Below are positions 51,800-59,930 of a stretch of 64,000 bases of DNA, one piece after another. The DNA lies in assembly GCA_051867615.1 (NCBI GenBank), contig JBJDYU010000012.1, positions 1 through 64,000 of the forward strand, in the 5' to 3' direction. The DNA is from RGIG5472 sp051867615. Its GTDB lineage: Bacteria; Bacillota; Clostridia; Oscillospirales; Oscillospiraceae. Position numbers and translations under genes: made by a program. The notes below the pieces were generated by a model, which worked only from the letters and a program-made list of their open reading frames with translations, was not told where the DNA came from and did not search any database. Positions within the stretch are counted from its first letter, which is position 1. Each line of letters opens with the position of its first letter.

Positions 51800-52813
51800 T
51801 TGACGATCAAGGATATCGCGAGGGAGTGCGGCGTCAGCGTCAGCACCGTTTCCCGGGTGCTGAACGGCCGGCCCGATGTGCGCGGCGAGGTGCGCGAGCG
51901 GGTGCTGGCGGCGGTGGAAAAGCTCCACTACATTCCCAACAACAGCGCCCGGGATCTGGTGCGCACCCGGTCCGACGCCATCGGCCTGGTGGTCCGCGGC
52001 GTGGGCAACCCCTTTTATACAGAGGTCATCCGCTCCATCGAGGAGTCGGTGCGCCGGGCGGGCTATACGATGATCCTCCATCAGATCAACACGGAGGACG
52101 ACGAGCTGCTGGCGGGCGCGAGCCTTGCGAGGTCAAAAAAGCTGCGGGGGCTGATTTTGCTGGGCGGCTGCTTCGACTATACGCCGGAGCGGACGGCGGC
52201 GCTGGATATTCCCTTTGTCTGCTGCTCCTTTGCCAACAGCTTCGGGAGCCTCCGCAAGTCGGTCTATTCCTCCGTCTCCATCGATGACCAGGCGGAGGCT
52301 TACCGGGCGGTGAAGCTCCTGACGGAGCAGGGACACCGGAGGATCGCGGTGCTGCTGGACTCCACCCACGACCATTCCATCAGCGAGCTGCGCTACCGGG
52401 GCTACTGTCAGGCGCTGGAGGAGGCGGGCATCCCGCTGGAGGAGGAGCTGGTGGCAAAGACCGGCGACTTCCGCATGGCGGCGGCCTATGAGGCCACGAG
52501 CCGCCTGCTTAGTCGGGGCGTAAAGTTTACCGCCATGTTCGTCATCGCGGACGCCATGGCCGTGGCCGCCATGAAGGCCCTCCACGACAGCGGCCGCCGC
52601 ATCCCGGAGGACTGCTCCGTGATCGCCATCGACGGCGTGGATATGTCCGTGTACACCATCCCCACCCTGACGACGCTGATCCAGCCCAAGGAGGACATGG
52701 GGGCCGAGGCGGTGCGCATCCTGCTGGATATCCTGGAGGGGCGCTCCGGACACCGGCAGGTGCGGTTCGAGACCGCCCTGCGCGCCGGCGGCAGCGTGGC
52801 GCCGCCGCAGTAA
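51800..52813 (+). CDS. LacI-family transcriptional regulator of the maltodextrin-type cluster
   Basis: 337 residues. It starts at a TTG giving MTIKDIARECGVSVSTVSRV, the normal LacI helix-turn-helix start, with hinge helix VLAAVEKLHYIPNNSARDLV. The periplasmic-binding-type effector domain covers residues 60-335 (AIGLVVRGVGNPFYTEVIRS, SVSIDDQAEAYRAVKLLTEQ, CSVIAIDGVDMS). GAGAGG lies upstream of the TTG. It precedes, on the same strand, the sugar-binding protein, two permeases and malQ, so it most likely represses this cluster until a malto-oligosaccharide or related sugar binds. Confidence 0.9.
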   Translation: MTIKDIARECGVSVSTVSRVLNGRPDVRGEVRERVLAAVEKLHYIPNNSARDLVRTRSDAIGLVVRGVGNPFYTEVIRSIEESVRRAGYTMILHQINTEDDELLAGASLARSKKLRGLILLGGCFDYTPERTAALDIPFVCCSFANSFGSLRKSVYSSVSIDDQAEAYRAVKLLTEQGHRRIAVLLDSTHDHSISELRYRGYCQALEEAGIPLEEELVAKTGDFRMAAAYEATSRLLSRGVKFTAMFVIADAMAVAAMKALHDSGRRIPEDCSVIAIDGVDMSVYTIPTLTTLIQPKEDMGAEAVRILLDILEGRSGHRQVRFETALRAGGSVAPPQ

Positions 52814-52871
52814 TACATGGTTTTTACATTTTTCAGAGATGTAAAAATATATTTTTGATGAAAAGGAGATT

Positions 52872-54194
52872 ATGAAACACATGAAGAAGTATCTTGCGCT
52901 GATTCTTGCACTCGTGATGAGCCTCTCTCTCGTGGCCTGCGGCGGCAGCAGCGGCGGTGAAGGCGAGGGCGAGGGCGACGCCGCTACCGGCAGAGTCTAT
53001 TGGCTGAACTTCAAGCCCGAGTCCGACGCGGCTCTGCAGGAGCTGGCCGCCATGTATACCGAGCAGACCGGCGTGCCCGTGAAGGTCGTCACCGCCGCTT
53101 CCGGTACCTACAACGAGACCCTGACCGCGCAGATGGACAAGAGCGACGCGCCCACCCTGTTCGTCGTCGGCAACAGCGCCGCCGTCGATACCTGGGGCGA
53201 GTACTGCTATGACCTGACCGGCACCGACATCGCCAACGAGCTGAACACCGACGCTTATATGCTGTATGATGACGCCGGCAAGCTCTGCTCCATCGGCTAC
53301 TGCTATGAGTGCTACGGCATCATCGTCAACAAGGCCCTGCTGGAGCAGGCCGGCCACAGCGTGGACGAGATCACCAACTTCGAGAGCCTGAAGGCCGTCG
53401 TGGAAGACATCACCGCCCGCAAGGACGAGCTGGGCTTCTCCGCCTTCACCTCCGCCGGCATGGACGGTTCCTCCAGCTGGAGATTCACCGGCCACCTCAT
53501 CAACCTCGAATACTACTATGAGTCCGTTGATGATCCCGCTGCCTGGGAGTCCTGCCCCGCTACCCTGACCGGCAAGTACATGGACAACTACCGCAACCTC
53601 TGGGATCTGATGATCAACAACAGCACCGTGGCGCCCTCTCAGCTGGCCAACGGCGGCTTCGACGCTTCTGCTGAGTTCGCCAACGGCGAGGCTGTGTTCT
53701 ACAGCCAGGGCAGCTGGGAATGGAGCGGCCTGTCCGAGAAGGGCATGGACGCTGCTGACCTGACCATGATCCCCTACTACTGCGGCGTGGACGGCGAGGA
53801 GATGGCCGGCCTGAACTGCGGCACCGAGAACTACTGGGCTGTCAACGCCAACGCTTCCGAGGAAGACATCGCCGCCACCCTCGCTTTCATGAAGTGGCTG
53901 GTCACCGATCCCGAGGCTTCTGCCAAGGCGGTCGAGACCTTCGGCGTCATGCCCTACAAGAACGCTGCTGAGTCCGCCAACCCCTTCCTGGCCATCGCCA
54001 ACCAGTATGCTGCCAACGGTCACTACAATATGTGGTGGGCCACCAACTACCAGCCCAACGTCGACACTTACCGCGAGACCGTCGTCGCCGCTATGAACCA
54101 GTATGACGCGGATCCCTCCGACGCCAACTGGGCGACCGTCGTCACCGCTTTCATCGACGGCTGGAGCGTTCAGTATCAGGCGGCCAACGGCTGA
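52872..54194 (+). CDS. Carbohydrate ABC transporter substrate-binding lipoprotein
   Basis: 440 residues. Lipoprotein signal with lipobox LVAC (Cys23), a Gly/Ser/Glu linker, then the family-1 extracellular solute-binding fold (VYWLNFKPESDAALQELAAM, TGVPVKVVTAASGTYNETLT; later EFANGEAVFYSQGSWEWSGL and the Trp-rich YNMWWATNYQPN). Codon use is biased to a few preferred codons compared with its neighbours, as expected for a highly expressed receptor. The substrate is probably an alpha-glucan fragment given malQ downstream. AAGGAG precedes the ATG. Confidence 0.92.
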   Translation: MKHMKKYLALILALVMSLSLVACGGSSGGEGEGEGDAATGRVYWLNFKPESDAALQELAAMYTEQTGVPVKVVTAASGTYNETLTAQMDKSDAPTLFVVGNSAAVDTWGEYCYDLTGTDIANELNTDAYMLYDDAGKLCSIGYCYECYGIIVNKALLEQAGHSVDEITNFESLKAVVEDITARKDELGFSAFTSAGMDGSSSWRFTGHLINLEYYYESVDDPAAWESCPATLTGKYMDNYRNLWDLMINNSTVAPSQLANGGFDASAEFANGEAVFYSQGSWEWSGLSEKGMDAADLTMIPYYCGVDGEEMAGLNCGTENYWAVNANASEEDIAATLAFMKWLVTDPEASAKAVETFGVMPYKNAAESANPFLAIANQYAANGHYNMWWATNYQPNVDTYRETVVAAMNQYDADPSDANWATVVTAFIDGWSVQYQAANG

Positions 54195-54233
54195 TACTGC
54201 TCTTTGAGTCAGACACAATACGCACGAAAGAAG

Positions 54234-54263
54234 AAGCGGGGCGGGCAGCTGCCCGCCCCGCTT
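54234..54263 (+). terminator. Intercistronic stem-loop after the binding-protein gene
   Basis: A perfect 30-nt inverted repeat (15-nt arm AAGCGGGGCGGGCAG) with no T-run afterwards. Such stems protect the binding-protein mRNA and reduce readthrough, giving more receptor than permease. Confidence 0.75.
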
Positions 54264-54333
54264 GCTATAACATCACGCCCGGGGCCGCGCGAGACCGCGG
54301 GTGTGCCCATATTTATTAACAGGAGTTGATCTG

Positions 54334-55248
54334 ATGAAAAGAAAGAGAAGCACCTCGGCTCTCAGCAGCGCCCACCTGAGACGGCCGCTGCAGCGCAGTT
54401 TCCCTCTTTTCCTGCTGCCGATGGTGGCCGCCTTTGCCATCGGCTTCGTGTGGCCCTTCCTGCAGGGCATCTTCCTGTCCTTTACCAAGTTCAAGACCAC
54501 CAGCAACTGGACGTGGGTGGGCATTCAGAACTATATCAAAGCCTTCCAGGATGAGAGCTTCCGCTACTCCTTCGGCTACACGGCGGTGTTTGCGGTGGTC
54601 TCCCTCGTGCTGATCAACGTGCTGGCCTTTACCGTGGCCTATGCGCTGACGCAGAAGATCAAGGGCGCGAACCTCTTCCGCACGGTGTTCTTTATGCCGA
54701 ACCTCATCGGCGGCATCGTGCTGGGCTATATCTGGAGCATGATCTTCGACGGCTTCCTCGATATGTATCACACCTCCATTCTGATGGATACCCGCTGGGG
54801 CTTCTGGGGCCTCATCATCCTGATGTGCTGGCAGCAGATCGGCTATATGATGATCATTTACATCGCGGGCCTGCAGGCCGTGCCGGAGGATATGCTGGAG
54901 GCTGCCCGCATCGACGGCGCCAACAGCTGGCAGACCCTGTTCAAGGTCACCATCCCCAACGTCATGCCCTCCATCACCATCTGTATGTTCCTGACGCTGA
55001 CCAACAGCTTCAAGCTCTTCGACCAGAACCTGGCCCTCACCGGCGGCCAGCCCTACATCATCAACCCCGACGGCACCTCCATCCACACCACAGAGATGCT
55101 GGCGCTGAACATCTATAACACGTTCTACGGACAAAATGTGAACTCCCGCGGCGTAGCCCAGGCAAAGGCCGTACTGTTCTTCATCCTGGTGGCCGGCATC
55201 GGCCTGATCCAGCTTCGCGCGACCAGAAACAAGGAGGTGCAGCAGTAA
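54334..55248 (+). CDS. Sugar ABC transporter permease, MalF/UgpA type
   Basis: 304-residue inner-membrane permease with six helices. The EAA loop that docks the ATPase reads EAARIDGANSWQTLFKVTIP (about residues 189-208). The N-terminal basic stretch is followed by FPLFLLPMVAAFAIGFVWPF. AGGAG precedes the ATG at 54334. Its stop shares one base with the start of the next permease. It lacks the large periplasmic loop of enteric MalF, as usual in Gram-positives. Confidence 0.93.
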   Translation: MKRKRSTSALSSAHLRRPLQRSFPLFLLPMVAAFAIGFVWPFLQGIFLSFTKFKTTSNWTWVGIQNYIKAFQDESFRYSFGYTAVFAVVSLVLINVLAFTVAYALTQKIKGANLFRTVFFMPNLIGGIVLGYIWSMIFDGFLDMYHTSILMDTRWGFWGLIILMCWQQIGYMMIIYIAGLQAVPEDMLEAARIDGANSWQTLFKVTIPNVMPSITICMFLTLTNSFKLFDQNLALTGGQPYIINPDGTSIHTTEMLALNIYNTFYGQNVNSRGVAQAKAVLFFILVAGIGLIQLRATRNKEVQQ

Positions 55249-56102
55249 TGATCAAGACGCTCTCTCAGAAAAAGCGGGGCAAGATGCTCCTCTCGGTGTT
55301 CTTCGCCGTGGTCTGCATCCTGTATGTTCTGCCCGTCTTCATGGTAGCCATGAACGCCTTCAAGCTCAACACCTTCGTCAAGACCGCCACCTTCGCCTGG
55401 CCCAGCGGCGAGATGTTTGCGGGCTGGGACAACTTTATCAAGGGCATGACCTTCGGCAACTATCCCTTCCTTAAGTCTGCCCTCTACAGCACGGTCATCA
55501 CCCTGCTCTCCACGGGCCTTATCCTGCTGTGCACCTCCATGGCCGCGTGGTACATCGCGCGCGTGGACTCTCTGTTCTGCCGCGTGATCTACTTCCTCTG
55601 CGTGTTCTCCATGGTCATCCCCTTCCAGATGGTCATGTTCACCCTGTCGAAGACCGCGGATCAGCTGCACCTGAACACGCCCTGGACGATCCCGGTGATC
55701 TATCTCGGCTTTGGCGCGGGCCTTGCGGTATTCATGTTCACCGGCTTTGTCAAGAGCATCCCCCTGGAGATCGAGGAAGCCGCCGCCATCGACGGCTGCG
55801 GGCCCCTGCGCACCTTCTTCCTGGTGGTGATGCCTATGCTGAAGCCCACCCTGATCTCCGTGGGCATTCTGGAGATCATGTGGGTCTGGAACGACTATCT
55901 GCTGCCCTATCTGGTGCTGGATATCAACGAATACCGCACCATCCCCATCCACATCCAGTATCTGAAGGGAAGCTACGGTACCGTGGATCTCGGCGCCACC
56001 ATGGCTTTGATCCTGATGAGCATCATCCCTGTCATCGTGTTCTACCTGACCTGCCAGAAGCACATCATCAAGGGCGTGGCAGCCGGCGCGGTCAAGGGAT
56101 AA
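55248..56102 (+). CDS. Sugar ABC transporter permease, MalG/UgpE type
   Basis: 284-residue partner permease. Helix 1 is MLLSVFFAVVCILYVLPVFM and the EAA loop is EEAAAIDGCGPLRTFFLVVM. It is translationally coupled to the MalF-type gene (TAATG overlap). No ATPase gene follows; Gram-positive sugar importers of this family often use a shared MsmX-type ATPase encoded elsewhere, which I infer here. It is followed by the second copy of the structured repeat. Confidence 0.93.
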   Translation: MIKTLSQKKRGKMLLSVFFAVVCILYVLPVFMVAMNAFKLNTFVKTATFAWPSGEMFAGWDNFIKGMTFGNYPFLKSALYSTVITLLSTGLILLCTSMAAWYIARVDSLFCRVIYFLCVFSMVIPFQMVMFTLSKTADQLHLNTPWTIPVIYLGFGAGLAVFMFTGFVKSIPLEIEEAAAIDGCGPLRTFFLVVMPMLKPTLISVGILEIMWVWNDYLLPYLVLDINEYRTIPIHIQYLKGSYGTVDLGATMALILMSIIPVIVFYLTCQKHIIKGVAAGAVKG

Positions 56103-56119
56103 GACAAACATTTAATGCT

Positions 56120-56266
56120 AATATTTGATTAAATTCTTTAATCAAATATTCCGCATGCTTCGCATGCTCGCATCGTGCATACGCACGCTGCGCCGTCTCA
56201 TGCAGAATTTGACGGGCTTCGCCCTATAAAAACCTTTTTGAAGGTTTTTATGAAATTCTAGTATAA
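56120..56266 (+). repeat. Structured repeat element, copy 2
   Basis: Stems: AATATTTGATTAAA/TTTAATCAAATATT (56120-56150, loop TTC); GCATGC/GCATGC (56153-56167, loop TTC); outer AGAATTT/AAATTCT (56204-56210 with 56253-56259) enclosing GGGC/GCCC (56214-56224, loop TTC) and ATAAAAACCTT/AAGGTTTTTAT (56226-56251). The core at 56167-56205 differs from copy 1 at two adjacent positions only. It ends CTAGTATAAG. It fills the gap between the permease and malQ and ends just before the malQ ribosome binding site. Confidence 0.85.
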
Positions 56267-56283
56267 GAGGAGAGTCACCGCCT

Positions 56284-57768
56284 ATGGAACGAAAGAGCGG
56301 CATTCTGATGCCCATCAGCGCCCTGCCCGGCCCCTACGGTATCGGGACACTGGGCAGGGAGGCCTACGCCTTCGCGGATTTCCTGCACGCCGCGGGACAG
56401 AGCTATTGGCAGCTGCTGCCCCTTGGCCCCACCAGCTATGGCGATTCCCCCTATTCCCCCTTTTCCACCTTCGCGGGCAATCCGTATTTCATCGACCTGG
56501 ACCTGCTGAAGGAGGACGGCCTGCTGACGGAGGAGGAGCTGGAGGGCGTGGACTGGGGAAGCGATCCCCGGCGCGTGGACTACGGCCGCATCTATGCCGC
56601 CCGCTTCGATGTGCTGCAAAAGGCCTGTGACCGGGGCTGGGAGCGGGACCGGGAGGCGGTGGCCCAATTTGAGCGGGAAAACGAAGGGTGGCTGCCGGAC
56701 TACGCGCTGTTCATGGCCCTCAAGCGCCATTTCGGCATGAAGTCCTGGACGGAGTGGGAGGACGAGGCCATCCGCCGCCGCAGCTCGAAAGAGGTGGTGG
56801 AGCGGTACCGCGCCCAGCTTGCGGGCGACTGCCGCCTGTTCACCTATATCCAGTTCCTGTTTTATAAGCAGTGGAACGCCCTGCGGAGCTATATCCACTC
56901 TCTGGGCCTGCGGGTCATCGGCGATTTGCCCATCTACGTCGCCATGGACAGCGCGGACGTGTGGAGCGGGCCGGAGAACTTCCAGATGGATGAGCAGTAC
57001 GTCCCCCGGGAGGTATCCGGTGTGCCGCCGGACTATTTCAGCACGGACGGCCAGCTCTGGGGCAATCCCCTGTACGACTGGGATAAAATGCGGCAGGACG
57101 GCTTTGGCTGGTGGCTGCGGCGCATCGAGGGGGCGAGACGGCTCTACGACGTGATCCGCATCGACCATTTCCGGGGTTTTGAGAGCTACTGGAGCGTGCC
57201 CTACGGCGCGGAGACCGCCCGGGAGGGCCGCTGGCAGAAAGGCCCCGGCATGGAGCTGGTGGGCCTGCTGCGGGACCGCTTCCGGGACACCCCCATCATC
57301 GCGGAGGATCTGGGCTTCCTGACGCCGGAGGTGCATCAGCTGCTGGCGGAATCCGGCTTCCCCGGCATGAAGGTGCTGGAATTCGCCTTTGACTCCCGGG
57401 AGCCGGGAGACTATCTGCCCCACAATTACGGCCGCAACTGCGTCTGCTATGTGGGCACCCACGACAACGAGACGGCGCTGCAGTGGCGCGAGCAGGCCAG
57501 CGCGGAGGATATCGACTTCGCCCGGCGCTACCTGGGCCTGAATGAGCAAGAGGGCTTCCACTGGGGCGTCATCCGGGGCGGCATGGGCAGCGTGGCGGAT
57601 CTGTTCGTGGCCCAGATGCAGGACTGCCTGGGTCTGGGGGCGGAGGCCCGCATGAACACCCCCGGCACCTGCGGCGGCAACTGGGCGTGGCGTATGCTCC
57701 CCGGCGAGGCCTCGGAGAAGCTGGCGGCCCGTCTGCGGGACTATACCTGGATGTACGGCAGACTGTAA
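56284..57768 (+). CDS. malQ: 4-alpha-glucanotransferase (amylomaltase, GH77)
   Basis: Transfers alpha-1,4-glucan segments between malto-oligosaccharides; cytoplasmic, 494 residues, normal for the bacterial type. N-terminal signature LMPISALPGPYGIGTLG and WQLLPLGPTSYGDSPYSPFS. Catalytic residues are the Asp nucleophile in VIRIDHFRGFESYW, the Glu acid/base in IIAEDLGFLTPEV and the Asp in YVGTHDNETALQW. It is the last gene of the sugar cluster, processing what the ABC importer brings in. GAGGAGAG precedes the start; terminator after the stop. Confidence 0.96.
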   Translation: MERKSGILMPISALPGPYGIGTLGREAYAFADFLHAAGQSYWQLLPLGPTSYGDSPYSPFSTFAGNPYFIDLDLLKEDGLLTEEELEGVDWGSDPRRVDYGRIYAARFDVLQKACDRGWERDREAVAQFERENEGWLPDYALFMALKRHFGMKSWTEWEDEAIRRRSSKEVVERYRAQLAGDCRLFTYIQFLFYKQWNALRSYIHSLGLRVIGDLPIYVAMDSADVWSGPENFQMDEQYVPREVSGVPPDYFSTDGQLWGNPLYDWDKMRQDGFGWWLRRIEGARRLYDVIRIDHFRGFESYWSVPYGAETAREGRWQKGPGMELVGLLRDRFRDTPIIAEDLGFLTPEVHQLLAESGFPGMKVLEFAFDSREPGDYLPHNYGRNCVCYVGTHDNETALQWREQASAEDIDFARRYLGLNEQEGFHWGVIRGGMGSVADLFVAQMQDCLGLGAEARMNTPGTCGGNWAWRMLPGEASEKLAARLRDYTWMYGRL

Positions 57769-57784
57769 GCGAAAATAAAAGTAA

Positions 57785-57815
57785 GGGGGCGGCCCACCGG
57801 GCCGCCCCTTTTTTG
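57785..57815. terminator. Terminator of malQ
   Basis: GGGGCGGCCC/GGGCCGCCCC stem with ACC loop and T6 tail. The sequence is nearly the same as the hairpin at 36986-37008. Confidence 0.9.
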
Positions 57816-57836
57816 CGGAAGTTTTGTGCGCGTCTG

Positions 57837-59360
57837 TCAGGTACATCTTTTCCCGGGCCTGACCAGCCCCCGGAGCCAGTGCAGGTCCTCCCGGCGCAGG
57901 ATGCCGAAAAGGAAGCAGAGACACACCGTCATGGCGAGGAACACAGCCGCCCGCAGCGCCGCCGTGGGAAACTGCGCCGCGGCCGAGACCGCCAGCAGCG
58001 CGGCGGCCATGGCGAGGAGGGGGACGCGGAGCGGGAGGGAAAGCCCGGTGACCCGCAGGAGACGGCGGATGCTGAGGAGGAAGTTCAATAGGTGAGTGAG
58101 GAGGAAGCTGAAAAAATAGCCCTCCATGCCCCACACGGGCAGCAGGAGATACAACAGCGCGATATCCAGCGCGGAGGTCAGGATGTTGTACAGCACGCAG
58201 TACTGCTGCTGGCCCAGCCCCTTGGTCGCAGCATCGGTGACGATATCGCAGTAGAGCATGGGGGCGAGAAAGGCGAAGCGCCGCAGGCAGCTCCCAGCTT
58301 CGCCGCTGTGATAGAGCATTTCGCACAGCGGGTCCGCGAAAAGAAACAGCAGCCCGCCGCAGCAGAGACCGTACAGCATGGATACCCGCAGGCTGCGGCG
58401 GGTCAGATAGCGGATGCGCCGGGCGCTGCCCGCGGCGGCGCAGCGGGCCAGCTCCGGTATGAGCAGCTCCGACAGGGCAAAGAGGATAGCGGAGGGGAAC
58501 ATGAGGATCGGGAACACCATGCCGCTGACGATGCCGAAGGCCGCCAGCGGCTCCGCCACGGCGGTGTACAGCGCGAGCCGCTGTGGGACGATCAGGTTTT
58601 CCGCAGTGGATAGCCCGGCCTTCAGATCGTCCGCCAGCGCCAGCGGCACGGCGATGCGAAGCAGCCGCCGGGCAACTTTCGTCCGCTGGGCCGGGACTGC
58701 CCGCTCCCGCCGCCGCAGAAAAAGCAGACTGAAAAGCGTCAGGTACGCTCCCGCGCCGCCGCCTAAGATCACGGCCTCGCAGGCCCGGGCCGGGTCGCCT
58801 CCCGCCCAGCAGGAGAGGGCGGTCAGGGTGACCGCCATGGAGCAGAGCTGCTCCGCGATCTCCACCGCCGATAGGGTAGCGATCCGGTTCGCGGCGGTGA
58901 AGTAGCCCGTCATGACGCCGCCGAGGCAGGTCACGGGCAGAAAGCAGGCGAACAGCCGCAGCGACGCCACCGTGCGGAGGTCGCCGATCCAGCGCTCCGC
59001 TAAAAACGGCGCGCCGAAATAAAGGAGGAGACTCACCGCGCCGCTGCACATGATGCTGTAGAGAAAGCAGCCCGAGAGGATACGCCGGATGGCGCCGCTG
59101 CGCCTCCGCCCCAGCTCCTCGGCGGCGAGATACATGGCCGTGGTGCGTATCCCGGCGATGCCGGCGGTCCGGGCCAGCATGGACACGGACATGACCAGCT
59201 GCAAAAGCCCCACGCCCGCCGCGCCGATGCGGCCGGAGATGTAGACCTGAAAGGACGTGGTGGCCAGCCGCAGCAGCAGGTTCACCCCTGTCAGCAGCAG
59301 CGCGCTGTAAAATATGGGCATTTTCCGGCGCAGAGCAGATCCCCCCTTACCCCCATTCAT
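57837..59360 (-). CDS. MATE/MOP-superfamily flippase, SpoVB-like
   Basis: Polytopic membrane protein of about 507 residues with roughly 14 hydrophobic segments. Typical of the polysaccharide/SpoVB branch are ATTSFQVYISGRIGAAGVGL near the start, AEEAGIRTTAM-like 'GIAGIRTTAMYLAAEELGR', and 'SAILFALSELLIPELARC' mid-protein. SpoVB-type proteins flip lipid-linked precursors or glycans. Start uncertain: ATG at 59360 (MNGGKGG) or an internal ATG at 59321 (MPIFYSALLL), neither with an ideal ribosome binding site. Single gene, convergent with malQ. The substrate is unknown. Confidence 0.85.
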   Translation of the reverse strand: MNGGKGGSALRRKMPIFYSALLLTGVNLLLRLATTSFQVYISGRIGAAGVGLLQLVMSVSMLARTAGIAGIRTTAMYLAAEELGRRRSGAIRRILSGCFLYSIMCSGAVSLLLYFGAPFLAERWIGDLRTVASLRLFACFLPVTCLGGVMTGYFTAANRIATLSAVEIAEQLCSMAVTLTALSCWAGGDPARACEAVILGGGAGAYLTLFSLLFLRRRERAVPAQRTKVARRLLRIAVPLALADDLKAGLSTAENLIVPQRLALYTAVAEPLAAFGIVSGMVFPILMFPSAILFALSELLIPELARCAAAGSARRIRYLTRRSLRVSMLYGLCCGGLLFLFADPLCEMLYHSGEAGSCLRRFAFLAPMLYCDIVTDAATKGLGQQQYCVLYNILTSALDIALLYLLLPVWGMEGYFFSFLLTHLLNFLLSIRRLLRVTGLSLPLRVPLLAMAAALLAVSAAAQFPTAALRAAVFLAMTVCLCFLFGILRREDLHWLRGLVRPGKRCT

Positions 59361-59418
59361 ATGGGGACAAGAGGAAAAGTATGATGCCGGAGCGCGGAAA
59401 ACGCCGCCATGGAAGGCG

Positions 59419-59447
59419 TTGACAAAGCGGAGGGCTTCTGCTACAAT
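59419..59447 (+). promoter_or_regulatory. Strong promoter of the TM1266/ABC operon
   Basis: TTGACA (59419-59424), 17-nt spacer, extended -10 TGCTACAAT ending at 59447. Confidence 0.85.
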
Positions 59448-59640
59448 GGGCCACAGCGAGGGGAAAGCAGCGCTGACCCCGAGCTGAGCAAGCTGGCATT
59501 CGGTCTGACAGGCGAGGATACGCTCCTGCGCGGAAGATGCGAAAAGGAAGGGCCGCGGCGGACAGCCGCTCCCGGATGGAACGTATCTCCCTTGCCCTGC
59601 GGGCAGGGGAGTTTTTGTTTTCCGGTGCCGCTTTGAAAAA
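59448..59640 (+). promoter_or_regulatory. Riboswitch-like structured leader of unidentified class
   Basis: About 190 nt of untranslated leader. It contains local pairings (CAGCGCTG near 59472; AGCT-x5-AGCT near 59490; GCGGC/GCCGC around GGACA near 59560). It ends with an intrinsic terminator: CTCCC-TTGCCC paired with GGGCA-GGGGAG (about 59587-59611) followed by TTTTTGTTTTCC. The first gene starts about 40 nt after that terminator. Promoter, structured aptamer-sized region, terminator and gene is the standard layout of a transcriptional riboswitch. I checked TPP, cobalamin, FMN, SAM and T-box signatures and found none. Confidence 0.6.
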
Positions 59641-59661
59641 ACATGGGAGGAAGGATCTCGT

Positions 59662-59928
59662 ATGAACAAGCGCATCGCCATCATCGCCCTTGTGGTCACC
59701 GACCGCAGCGCGGCGGAAAAGCTCAACGCCCTGCTCCACGAGTACGGGGAGTATATTCTGGGCCGCATGGGCCTGCCCTGCCCCCAGCACGGGGTGTCGC
59801 TGATCTCCGTGGCGGTGGCCGCGCCGCAGGATGTCATCAGCGCCCTGGCGGGCAAGCTGGGACGCATCGGCGGCGTCAGCTCCAAGACGGTCTATGCTCC
59901 CGAAAACGTGCAGGAAAGGAAAGAATGA
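59662..59928 (+). CDS. TM1266-type protein (putative [FeFe]-hydrogenase system regulator)
   Basis: 88-residue ACT-like/ferredoxin-fold protein: MNKRIAIIALVVTDRSAAEK, LNALLHEYGEYILGRMGLP and DVISALAGKLGRIGGVSSKT match the TIGR03959 (hyd_TM1266) family, similar in fold to NikR's regulatory domain. The family is named for its neighbourhood with hydEFG hydrogenase maturases. Here, instead, it leads an operon with an SsuA-type ABC importer; its stop overlaps or abuts the binding-protein start. It probably senses or regulates by small-molecule binding; the ligand is unknown. Confidence 0.88.
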   Translation: MNKRIAIIALVVTDRSAAEKLNALLHEYGEYILGRMGLPCPQHGVSLISVAVAAPQDVISALAGKLGRIGGVSSKTVYAPENVQERKE

Positions 59929-59930
59929 CA

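Noticed and set aside
59448..59640. Leader considered as a TPP (THI) or cobalamin riboswitch.
   Set aside because: The CTGAG found near 59492 is not accompanied by the conserved second TPP arm, and the conserved B12-box sequence is absent.
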